A stretch of 17,623 bases of DNA, taken from assembly GCA_023299945.1 (NCBI GenBank), contig JALZVZ010000288.1:1-17623 (forward strand), written 5' to 3'. The DNA comes from Altererythrobacter sp. Lineage in GTDB: Bacteria; Pseudomonadota; Alphaproteobacteria; Sphingomonadales; Sphingomonadaceae. The translations under genes and the position numbers were made by a program. Every line of letters begins with the position of its first letter. Within the stretch, counting starts at the first letter, position 1. The notes under the pieces were generated by a model, which had not been told where the DNA came from, made no database searches, and saw only the letters and a program-made list of their open reading frames with translations. This document shows, piece after piece, positions 1-6,750 of this stretch.

Positions 1-1115
1 CCGCCATCTACACCGTGGCCCAGCGCCATATATTCATCGCTTTGCATTTCCATCAAGCGGCTGACTGTGCGCTCAAATTCAAACGCGCCATCGCCTGCCG
101 GATAGAGCTGTTCTGGCTCTGCCTCTGCGGTCGCAAACAGCTTAACGCGGTGCTCATATAGCGCATCAATCAAAGTGACAAAGCGCGCCGCTTCATTGCG
201 CATTTCCTTGTCCATTTGCGGGATTCCGACGAGGATGACGCTGTGAAATTCGCGTGCAATGGCAAGGTAGTCAGGCGCGCCGCGCGCTTCTTTGCAGAGG
301 CGTTTGAACGAGAAGACTGCGACCCCTTTCAGCACTTTGGGCACATGCATTGTCCGGCCAATACCCACATCCAATTCGCCGCTAGGAACGTGGTCGGCAT
401 CCTCTGGCTTGTAATCAGTCAAGCGGAAGAAAGCCTCGCGCACCTGCGCTGTTGCTGCGTCCCCCAATGGCGTGTGCCAGCTGTCGATGTCGCCCAAGCG
501 GTCGAGCCGGTAGTCGAGCGGGCCATTGAGAGACAGTACATCGAGACGCTCTTCGATCAGATCAATGAATGGCAGGAAGTGCTCGCGGTTCAGTCCGTCC
601 TTGTACAAATCATTAGGCGGACGATTGCTGGTGGTCACAACGGCAACGCTCTCATCCACGATCAGCGCGCGAAACAAGCGGCTCATAATCATCGCGTCGG
701 CTGAATTGCCCACCACCATTTCATCAAAGGCGAGGCAGTCCAAATCGCGCCCCAATTTTGCGGCAACTGGCGGGATCGGATCGCCGCGCTCTTTTTTGCG
801 TTCCTCGCGCAGAGCGCTGTGAACTTCCTGCATAAAAGCATGGAAATGGACGCGACGCTTGGCTTTGATCGCTAGGGTTTCGTGAAACAAATCCATCAGC
901 ATGGACTTACCGCGACCCACCCCGCCCCACATATACAGCCCGCGAGGTACTTGCGTTTCTGTTCCGACGAGACGTGCAAAAAAACCTGTTTTGCGTTCCG
1001 CCTCAAGAGCGGTTTGAAGACTGGCCAATTGCACGGCAGCCTTGCGTTGGTCTGCATCTGCGCGCAATTCCTCGGCGGCAATCAGCGCATCATAGCGGGC
1101 AAGGATGCCGCTCAT
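1..1115 (-). CDS. zapE: ZapE/AFG1-family P-loop ATPase, cut by the left edge
   Basis: I translated this by hand from the ATG at 1115; the frame stays open to base 1, about 371 codons. The family are AAA-type ATPases: in E. coli ZapE acts at the division ring, and the mitochondrial AFG1/LACE1 homologues act in protein quality control. The Walker A motif is GGVGRGKS near residues 64-71, preceded by LYMW. The Walker B region reads LDCLAFDEMVV near residues 126-136, and a sensor-like VVTTSNRPP follows near residue 160. The last visible residues, SDEYMALGHGVDG, resemble the family C-terminus, so only a few codons are probably missing. The start ATG overlaps the upstream thioesterase stop (ATGA, 1112-1115), indicating translational coupling. 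In alphaproteobacteria zapE often lies upstream of mdh, so mdh may lie just outside; this is inference. The family call is firm; the cellular role here is not tested. Confidence 0.93.
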   Translation of the reverse strand, partial: MSGILARYDALIAAEELRADADQRKAAVQLASLQTALEAERKTGFFARLVGTETQVPRGLYMWGGVGRGKSMLMDLFHETLAIKAKRRVHFHAFMQEVHSALREERKKERGDPIPPVAAKLGRDLDCLAFDEMVVGNSADAMIMSRLFRALIVDESVAVVTTSNRPPNDLYKDGLNREHFLPFIDLIEERLDVLSLNGPLDYRLDRLGDIDSWHTPLGDAATAQVREAFFRLTDYKPEDADHVPSGELDVGIGRTMHVPKVLKGVAVFSFKRLCKEARGAPDYLAIAREFHSVILVGIPQMDKEMRNEAARFVTLIDALYEHRVKLFATAEAEPEQLYPAGDGAFEFERTVSRLMEMQSDEYMALGHGVDG

Positions 1116-1591
1116 TGAGTTGGGGGTCGAGGTTTGAACTTGCGCACGATCCCTGAGAAAGCGGCGACCGCATCATCGTCTTGAACAACGGTTCCGCGGA
1201 CGAAGACCAGCTTGCCCGTCTCGCGCATAATTTCTGTCACAGCGTCTAGCGGCCTATCGCCTTGTCCCGCACCGATAAATTGCGTTGAGATTTCAAGCGT
1301 CACTGATGGTCCGGCATTGCCGATCCCCAAAGTGTGCATGCTCGTGAATAACGAAATGTCGATCAATGACTGTGTGATCGCGCCATGGACGACTTCTTGC
1401 AGGTTCAAATGCTTGCGCATCGGGAACATCCGTAGCCGGCAATAATCCTTGCCACCGATGGTTTCCTTGCGCGTGATAAGTCGCCCCATCACGGCGCCAT
1501 TAAACAGCGTCTGATCTTTTAAATCCCAGCGGTTCCAACCGGGATTATCTGGATCGGGAGCGTGCTCGAACACATCGTCTCTGAAAGTCAC
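1112..1591 (-). CDS. PaaI-like hotdog-fold thioesterase
   Basis: This is a 159-residue single-domain hotdog protein, a normal length for the PaaI/YbgC-like acyl-CoA thioesterases. The family signature sits at residues 61-80, HLNLQEVVHGAITQSLIDIS: H61 and N63 start the motif, H69-G70 is the conserved HG turn, and D78 is the likely catalytic acid on the hot-dog helix. The expected substrate class is an acyl- or aryl-CoA hydrolysed in the cytoplasm; the actual substrate cannot be read from the sequence. The start is a GTG at 1591. The gene begins 17 bases after the sdhB stop, and its own TGA overlaps the zapE ATG by four bases, so it is the middle gene of a three-gene operon. I did not recognise a specific named subfamily. 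Confidence 0.85.
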   Translation of the reverse strand: MTFRDDVFEHAPDPDNPGWNRWDLKDQTLFNGAVMGRLITRKETIGGKDYCRLRMFPMRKHLNLQEVVHGAITQSLIDISLFTSMHTLGIGNAGPSVTLEISTQFIGAGQGDRPLDAVTEIMRETGKLVFVRGTVVQDDDAVAAFSGIVRKFKPRPPTQ

Positions 1592-1608
1592 GCGCTGAAC
1601 TCGGTGCG

Positions 1609-2391
1609 TTAAATCTGGCGTTCGGCCATCATCTTCTTAGTTTCAGCGATAGCCTTGGCCGGCGAAAGCCCCTTGGGGCAGACATTGGCGCAATTCATGA
1701 TGGTGTGGCAGCGATAGAGGCGGAAGGGATCCTCCAACTCGTTCAAGCGCTCACCGGTCATTTCATCGCGGCTATCTGCCAGCCAGCGGTAGGCCTGAAG
1801 CAGGATTGCGGGGCCGAGGAACTTGTCTGAATTCCACCAATAGCTGGGGCAGCTGGTTGAGCAACAAGCGCATAAAATACACTCATAAAGACCGTCCAAT
1901 TGCTCGCGCTGCTCTGGTGATTGTAGACGTTCCTTGCCCGAAGGCGTGGTTGAAACCGTTTGCAACCAAGGACGAATCGAAGCGTATTGCGCGTAGAAAT
2001 GGGTGAAGTCAGGAACCAGATCCTTGATCACATCCATATGCGGCAAAGGCGTGATGCGAACCTCGCCCTTCAAGTCTTCAATCGCGGTTGTGCAGGCAAG
2101 ACCGTTCTTACCATTCATATTCATCGCGCAAGAACCGCAAATGCCTTCGCGGCATGAGCGGCGGAATGTCAGCGTTGGATCAACCTCATTCTTAATTTTG
2201 AACAGAGCGTCAAGCACCATTGGCCCGCAATCATCTGCATCAATTTCAAACGTGTCATATCGCGGGTTTGCGCCGCTATCAGGATCGAAACGATAGATCT
2301 TGAATTTCTTGACCGAGCTCGCGCCTTCCGCCTTGTAAGCAGTGCCTGATTTGGAAATCTTGGAATTCTTCGGAAGGGTGAAAGTTGCCAT
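1609..2391 (-). CDS. sdhB: Succinate dehydrogenase iron-sulfur subunit
   Basis: This is a 260-residue SdhB, full length for alphaproteobacteria. It carries electrons from the flavoprotein SdhA through three Fe-S centres to ubiquinone in complex II. The [2Fe-2S] ligands are C80, C85, C88 (CREGICGSC) and C100. The [4Fe-4S] cluster uses C171, C174, C177 and C238. The [3Fe-4S] cluster uses C181, C228 and C234, within the [12 protein letters not shown] and [12 protein letters not shown] motifs. W185-W186 after CPSY matches the position of the quinone-site tryptophan. All ligands are present. The start ATG at 2391 has only a weak GGAT ribosome site. The upstream neighbour is a divergent dehydrogenase, so sdhC, sdhD and sdhA are not adjacent and must be encoded elsewhere. 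Transcription probably starts in 2392-2583 and continues into the thioesterase and zapE. Confidence 0.98.
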   Translation of the reverse strand: MATFTLPKNSKISKSGTAYKAEGASSVKKFKIYRFDPDSGANPRYDTFEIDADDCGPMVLDALFKIKNEVDPTLTFRRSCREGICGSCAMNMNGKNGLACTTAIEDLKGEVRITPLPHMDVIKDLVPDFTHFYAQYASIRPWLQTVSTTPSGKERLQSPEQREQLDGLYECILCACCSTSCPSYWWNSDKFLGPAILLQAYRWLADSRDEMTGERLNELEDPFRLYRCHTIMNCANVCPKGLSPAKAIAETKKMMAERQI

Positions 2392-2583
2392 TGGTCTTCG
2401 ATCCTGTGATTTTGATCCCTCTATCTAGCGGCTTTGCGCGGGAGAGCAAGACGCAGCTGTTGAGCAATTTGACAGGGCATTTGCTTGCTTTGCATGTGGA
2501 GTGGCGCGCCGGAGGTGGTATGTAAGACCAAATAGCGCAATTTCATCGCCAAATGCTTGCGCCTAACTTGAGGAAAACCATCC
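2392..2583. promoter_or_regulatory. Divergent intergenic region between sdhB and the SDR gene
   Basis: This 192-base gap separates two divergent genes and must hold both promoters. On the plus strand a clear ribosome site, AGGAAAA at 2571-2577, precedes the SDR ATG at 2584. On the minus strand a weak pair, TTGCTC then TAGATA with a 16-base spacer, lies about 30-60 bases upstream of sdhB; it is only a guess. The 8-base palindrome GGCGCGCC also occurs here, but nothing supports an operator role. I saw no convincing small gene. Confidence 0.4.
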
Positions 2584-3315
2584 ATGACCAGCGGACAAAA
2601 CACAGCCATTCGTTCCGCCGCTATCTTCGGTGCATCTGGCGGTATCGGCGCGGCCCTAGTCGTTGAATTGGCGGCGCGCGGTGTGAAGCAAATCTGGGCT
2701 GGATCGCGGAGCGGAGGACCGATTGCAGGCGGCACATCCTTCGCATTTGATATGATGGAGGAGGCCAGCATTGCTGATGCGGCAGGCATGTTGCGAGGCA
2801 ACCCGCCGGACTTAGTGATTGTGGCAAGCGGAATTTTGACCCTAGCCGATGGTCGCGGTCCAGAGCGAACATACAAACGTCTCGATGCCGGCGCGATGGC
2901 AGAGGTGCTTGCACACAACACAATCGGTCCAGCTTTGATTGCAAAGCACATGTTGCCAATGTTTCCGAGAAATGAGCGCGCGGTATTCGCGGCTCTGTCG
3001 GCGCGCGTTGGCTCGATTAGCGACAATGGGTTGGGAGGGTGGCATTCCTACCGTGCTTCCAAAGCTGCACTTAATATGCTCTTGAAAAATTTCGCAATTG
3101 AGCTGGCGCGGACGCATAGCGATGCCGTTGTTCTGGGTCTTCATCCCGGCACAGTCGATACAGGATTGTCGCAGCCATTTCAGAAAGGTCTGCCAGAGGG
3201 GCAATTGCTGACCCCGCAAGAATCTGCGCGCAGCCTGCTGGATGTAATTTCAAATACAGGGCCGGAGAAAAGCGGGTGCGTATTCGATTGGAAAGGGGCA
3301 GAAATACCCACCTGA
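2584..3315 (+). CDS. Short-chain dehydrogenase/reductase, C-factor/sniffer type
   Basis: This 243-residue protein has a classical SDR Rossmann fold. The nucleotide-binding glycine motif GASGGIG is at residues 16-22, and the usual NNAG-region position reads VASG at 80-83. The catalytic residues are S139 in ALSARVGS, Y156 and K160 (the YxxxK motif YRASK). The stretch HNTIGPALIAKHMLP (111-125) and the SARVGSISDN segment resemble the CsgA C-factor and carbonyl-reductase sniffer branch. The protein should be a soluble NAD(P)-dependent oxidoreductase; its substrate is unknown. The ATG at 2584 has a good AGGAAAA site. The TGA ends only 7 bases from the stop of the convergent ATP-grasp gene, with no hairpin between them. 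Confidence 0.9.
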   Translation: MTSGQNTAIRSAAIFGASGGIGAALVVELAARGVKQIWAGSRSGGPIAGGTSFAFDMMEEASIADAAGMLRGNPPDLVIVASGILTLADGRGPERTYKRLDAGAMAEVLAHNTIGPALIAKHMLPMFPRNERAVFAALSARVGSISDNGLGGWHSYRASKAALNMLLKNFAIELARTHSDAVVLGLHPGTVDTGLSQPFQKGLPEGQLLTPQESARSLLDVISNTGPEKSGCVFDWKGAEIPT

Positions 3316-3322
3316 ATCCATT

Positions 3323-4342
3323 CTAATCCATCAGACCGCTGCGCCGAAAACCCTCTGCCAAAATTGTCTCAATCAACTCTTCTTGTGTCCAACCGGCCAG
3401 TTCAGCCGCACGGCCAAAGACCTTTTGCGACCATAAATTGCAATTGAGATTGAGCTCTAGGAAGGTGATCTCGCCAGTGTCTTCATTGATACGGAATTCA
3501 AAACGGCCATAGTCAAATGGGAGATAATCCTCCCAAGCCTTGCGCGTCAGATCAGCAATCCGGCTTTCCATTTCTTCATTTTGGAAATGATCGAGTGAAT
3601 ATTTCTGGCTTCGGTCAACCAGATCGCGCTTCTCCTGATAGGTGCGCAGATGCGATGGGTCTGCCTGACGGAAGATCATCATGGGCAGGATTTTCGGCTC
3701 GCCATTGATTGTGACCACGGGAACCTCGACATCGCTGCCATCCAAAAATGGTTCAACCAGCGCGTCTTGTCCGCCGTTCGCCTGATCATTGTGGATAGCC
3801 TCGATCGCGGCTTTCACGCCTTCCCAATTACGCGCATCGCCTACGCCCCAACTGGCGGAGGAGGCATTGGGTTTGATGACATAGCGGTCTGCTTTGGGGC
3901 ATTTGGCTTGATCAATCGGCGCGCCCTTGCGGTAAATCGCCCAAGGCGCTGTTGGCACGCCGGCCTCTAAGGCAGAGAGTTTGGCAAGGTGTTTATCATC
4001 AGACAATCCGCGCAATATCGGGCTTGCACCCAGATACGGAATACCCGCCCGTTCGCACAATAATGGCAACAACATTTCAGAATTGAAAAAGCCTGCACGA
4101 TTGAGCAGCGGGAACACGAAATCCACATCGGGCTTATCGAAAAGCACCTCAAATGATTCCTCGATTATCAGATTCAGGCCAAGCCCTTCCAGCACAGCAC
4201 GCATTTCGCGATGATAAAGCGCGTGATTACCATCCTCTGGGTGAAGCTCACCTTCCCAAAGTGCATTTTTCGCGATGAAAAGCAGTTTGACGCGTTTTCG
4301 TGTCGCTGCATCAATTTTTAACGGGGTAAGTGGGCGTGCCAA
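3323..4342 (-). CDS. ATP-grasp ligase related to D-alanine--D-alanine ligase
   Basis: The protein is about 339 residues from the start chosen here. ATP-grasp features are visible. VIKPNASSASWGVG (about 155-168) is the lysine plus small-residue loop over ATP, VEPFLDGSDVEVPVV (196-210) is the second lysine/glutamate strand region, and RFEFRI then TFLELNLN (about 280-299) hold the metal-binding Glu296 and Asn298. These enzymes form an amide or peptide bond through an acyl phosphate. It is not a textbook Ddl: the N-terminal HGxxGEDG-like substrate motif is replaced by FPLLNRAGFF, and LELNLNCNLWSQ departs from the usual EVNPNPG. Without a better start the frame stays open to an ATG at 4447, which would overlap the divergent PLP gene and its ribosome site. 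I chose TTG 4342 because GGAAAAGG lies 10 bases upstream and the family-like sequence begins shortly after it. Confidence 0.82.
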   Translation of the reverse strand: MARPLTPLKIDAATRKRVKLLFIAKNALWEGELHPEDGNHALYHREMRAVLEGLGLNLIIEESFEVLFDKPDVDFVFPLLNRAGFFNSEMLLPLLCERAGIPYLGASPILRGLSDDKHLAKLSALEAGVPTAPWAIYRKGAPIDQAKCPKADRYVIKPNASSASWGVGDARNWEGVKAAIEAIHNDQANGGQDALVEPFLDGSDVEVPVVTINGEPKILPMMIFRQADPSHLRTYQEKRDLVDRSQKYSLDHFQNEEMESRIADLTRKAWEDYLPFDYGRFEFRINEDTGEITFLELNLNCNLWSQKVFGRAAELAGWTQEELIETILAEGFRRSGLMD

Positions 4343-4365
4343 GATAGTAGTGCCTTTTCCGATTG

Positions 4366-4395
4366 TTGCGCGGCCTATAGTGGTGCTGCTAATAA
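4366..4395 (+). promoter_or_regulatory. Possible promoter for the PLP-enzyme gene
   Basis: TTGCGC at 4366-4371 and TAATAA at 4390-4395 are separated by 18 bases. They lie in the 97-base gap between the divergent ATP-grasp (TTG 4342) and PLP (ATG 4440) starts. The match is by eye only. Given the short gap, promoters for the two genes probably interleave. Confidence 0.3.
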
Positions 4396-4439
4396 AGATA
4401 CAGCGTCGCGCTTCAAAGGCGAAATTAAGAAGGACAACT

Positions 4440-5909
4440 ATGCCCATCGCCTCTGCCCAGTCTGCCCAAGCTGCAGGCGGTTTTGTTCAAGACCAAACAT
4501 CCCGTGAGTTGATCGACCTGCTGTCTAGCGGGGGGGACGCGCGCATCACGCTCGACCCTGAAACGGGTTTGAATCGCTATTTGTCCGCGCCTTATCCGCG
4601 CGATGTTACCGCCTATGCGTCCTCCACGGCCAATGACATTTCCGCAGCCGCCTTTGCGTTTTTGCGGAAGCATGGCGTGCCTGATGATTATGGCAAGGCG
4701 CTGAATGCTATGCGTGAGCGGATTAGGGGCGCCTATGGTTTGGACGAAGATGTCGGGATCATATTTGCGCCTTCGGGTACTGATTTGGAATATGTTGCGC
4801 TGTATTTGTCCGCGTCAAAGTCTAATGCAGGCGTGCACAATATGCTGCTAGGCGCGGACGAGGTGGGCAGCGGCTGCATTCATTCTGCACACGGCCGCTA
4901 TTTCGCAGATGAGACGGCGCTGGGCTTCGCTGTGAAACCAAAGCAAATCGTCGAAGGCTTGGGCGATGTCTCGCTCACCGATATTCCCTTGCGTTGTATT
5001 GAAGGCAAAGTGCGCAGCAGTGCCGCAATTGCAGAAAATGTCCGCCATGAGATGGATGTTGCAGCGATGGATGGGCGGCAGGCTTTGCTGCATATCGTCC
5101 ATGGTTCCAAAACCGGTTTGATTCTGCCTGCGCTTGACGACATTGATGCGTTGCGCGCTGAATATCACAACCGTTTAAGCCTCGTGATCGACGCCTGCCA
5201 AGCACGGATAACAGCCGGTGCAATCAGCGAATATTTGCAGCGCGATGCGATCGTGTTCCTCACCGGATCGAAATTTATGGGCGGCCCTCCGTTCAGCGGA
5301 TTTGCTTTGGTCCCACCAGCCTTGATGAAGAACGTGCAGCCTCTCCCCAGCGACTTTGCGCACATTTTTAGGCGCGCGGAATGGCCCCAAAATTGGAGCG
5401 GTTCAGACAGGCTCGAAAACAGTGCAAATATGGGGCTCGCCTTACGTTTATCGGCGTCCATCTTTGAGTTGGAGCGATTTAGCCTCGTTTTGCCTGAGCG
5501 TGTTGAGGCCATTATTGCCTCCTTCAGAAATGCTGTTTTCAACGAGATCACGGGCCCGCTTGGCCTAAACATTGTGGAATCCAATGCGCCCGGACAGAGA
5601 GCTGAGTGGCTTAAACATCCGATTGAAATGCAGACGCTTATTACCTTGGATGTCTCCAGCCTTTCTGGAATGCGGACATTTGACGAGGCGCAAGCCATGC
5701 ACAAAGCGATGGCGGGCAGCGGTCTGCGGCTCGGCCAATCGGTAAAATCGGTGCGCACTAGTGGCGGCAATTGGGCTGGGACCTTGCGCATTGGGATTTC
5801 CATGCCGCAAATCACTGCTTGGGCAGCTATGAGTGAGGCTGATTTCGTGACGGAGTTAACGGCAGGGATGGTACGCGTCGCTGAGGCGCTTAGGGTACAC
5901 TCTGGATGA
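4440..5909 (+). CDS. Fold-type I PLP-dependent enzyme, unassigned (aminotransferase class V / kynureninase-like)
   Basis: The protein is 489 residues from ATG 4440, chosen because AAGAAGGA lies 5 bases upstream; the open frame back to 4275 runs antisense through the ATP-grasp gene and was discarded. Fold-type I landmarks appear in order. PSGTD (111-115) is the phosphate-binding turn. HSAHGRYF (148-155) and HGSKTGL (221-227) line the site. LVIDACQAR (248-256) provides Asp251 for the pyridine nitrogen and Gln254. LTGSKFMGGPPFSG (274-287) carries the Schiff-base lysine, Lys278. It should be a soluble PLP enzyme acting on an amino acid, but I cannot tell aminotransferase, lyase and hydrolase apart. 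It is divergent from the ATP-grasp ligase and followed by a methyltransferase on the same strand, suggesting a shared small-molecule pathway; that is inference. Confidence 0.85.
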   Translation: MPIASAQSAQAAGGFVQDQTSRELIDLLSSGGDARITLDPETGLNRYLSAPYPRDVTAYASSTANDISAAAFAFLRKHGVPDDYGKALNAMRERIRGAYGLDEDVGIIFAPSGTDLEYVALYLSASKSNAGVHNMLLGADEVGSGCIHSAHGRYFADETALGFAVKPKQIVEGLGDVSLTDIPLRCIEGKVRSSAAIAENVRHEMDVAAMDGRQALLHIVHGSKTGLILPALDDIDALRAEYHNRLSLVIDACQARITAGAISEYLQRDAIVFLTGSKFMGGPPFSGFALVPPALMKNVQPLPSDFAHIFRRAEWPQNWSGSDRLENSANMGLALRLSASIFELERFSLVLPERVEAIIASFRNAVFNEITGPLGLNIVESNAPGQRAEWLKHPIEMQTLITLDVSSLSGMRTFDEAQAMHKAMAGSGLRLGQSVKSVRTSGGNWAGTLRIGISMPQITAWAAMSEADFVTELTAGMVRVAEALRVHSG

Positions 5910-6017
5910 TTTGCGCATAATTCGATCCAAACTGCACTCGCTTGCGTATCAATATGTTGCGTAGGGCTGAATTGTTGATAGCTTTGCACCAATCTGATGC
6001 CTGTGGGAGGGGTGATG

Positions 6018-6653
6018 ATGGGAATTGCAAGCTGGTATGATGCGAAGATCATGCCGAAATTGATCACCTATGCTTGCGGGCAGGGGCAGATAATGAAACG
6101 GCGCAGCCAAATCGTGCCTTTGGCCACTGGCGCGGTGTTTGAGCTGGGTTGCGGCGGCGGTCTCAACCAAGAGTTTTACGATACCAACGCAGTCACCAGT
6201 TTTGCCGGTATCGACCCCCATGGCGGCCTGCTGGAACAGGCGCGAGCCACTGCGCACGCGAAGGGCTGGGCCACGGATATTCAGGAGGCTGCAGGTGAAG
6301 CGATCCCCTTTGGTGACAGCCGCTTTGATACGGTGGTGTGCACTTTTACGCTCTGTTCAGTCGATGATCCTGCACAAGTCATGTCTGAAATGCGCCGATT
6401 GTTAAAGCCGGGCGGCCGTTTGTTGTTCCTAGAGCATGGCCGCGCCCCTGATGCTAATGTCGCCAAATGGCAGGACCGGATTGAGCCAATCTGGAAACGC
6501 CTAGCTGGCGGCTGCCGATTGACGCGGCCAATTGGTTCGGGGCTTCGCGGAGCGGGTTTCGATGTCGAGCCGATGGGGCAGGGCTATTTGCCCAAGGCGC
6601 CGCGTTTCGCCAGCTGGAACGAATGGGGCGTGGCGCGCAAAGCAGGGGTGTAG
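6018..6653 (+). CDS. Class I SAM methyltransferase resembling METTL7/TMT1
   Basis: The protein is 211 residues from ATG 6018, chosen because GGGAGGGG (6005-6012) sits 5 bases upstream; an ATG at 6015 and one at 5997 are less likely. The SAM-binding motif I is VFELGCGGGLN, followed by the acidic-strand segment GIDPHGGLLEQA and the post-II segment DTVVCTFTLCSVDD, then LKPGGRLLFLEHG. The C-terminal part, WQDRIEPIWKRLAGGCRLTR, matches the pattern of animal METTL7 proteins, where a similar WQxxxxPxWxxxxxGCxLTR-like stretch occurs. Family members methylate small molecules, and mammalian METTL7 proteins methylate alkyl thiols; the substrate here is unknown. The gene begins 108 bases after the PLP gene and may be cotranscribed with it. 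A bidirectional terminator follows. Confidence 0.88.
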   Translation: MGIASWYDAKIMPKLITYACGQGQIMKRRSQIVPLATGAVFELGCGGGLNQEFYDTNAVTSFAGIDPHGGLLEQARATAHAKGWATDIQEAAGEAIPFGDSRFDTVVCTFTLCSVDDPAQVMSEMRRLLKPGGRLLFLEHGRAPDANVAKWQDRIEPIWKRLAGGCRLTRPIGSGLRGAGFDVEPMGQGYLPKAPRFASWNEWGVARKAGV

Positions 6654-6675
6654 GCTCTGGCTTTAACGCTGCGGC

Positions 6676-6731
6676 AAAAGAAAAGGCCCGAAAAAGCAAA
6701 CCCGCATTGGAGCGCTTTTCCGAGCCTTTTT
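6676..6731. terminator. Bidirectional intrinsic terminator between convergent genes
   Basis: The arms GGCCCGAAAAAGC (6685-6697) and GCTTTTCCGAGCC (6714-6726) pair over 13 positions with two mismatches. The right arm is followed by five T (6727-6731) and the left arm is preceded by AAAAGAAAA (6676-6684), which reads as a U-tract on the other strand. It lies between the methyltransferase stop and the rne stop, so it can serve both convergent transcripts. Confidence 0.85.
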
Positions 6732-6750
6732 ACTCAATTGAAGTGAACCG

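Noticed and set aside
4275..4439. N-terminal extension of the PLP enzyme
   Set aside because: This 55-codon stretch runs antisense through the ligase gene, lacks a ribosome site, and the ATG at 4440 has a good one.
5165..6067. Minus-strand 300-codon open frame
   Set aside because: It is antisense to the PLP gene and into the methyltransferase start. It shows no family motif and is a shadow of a well-supported coding frame.
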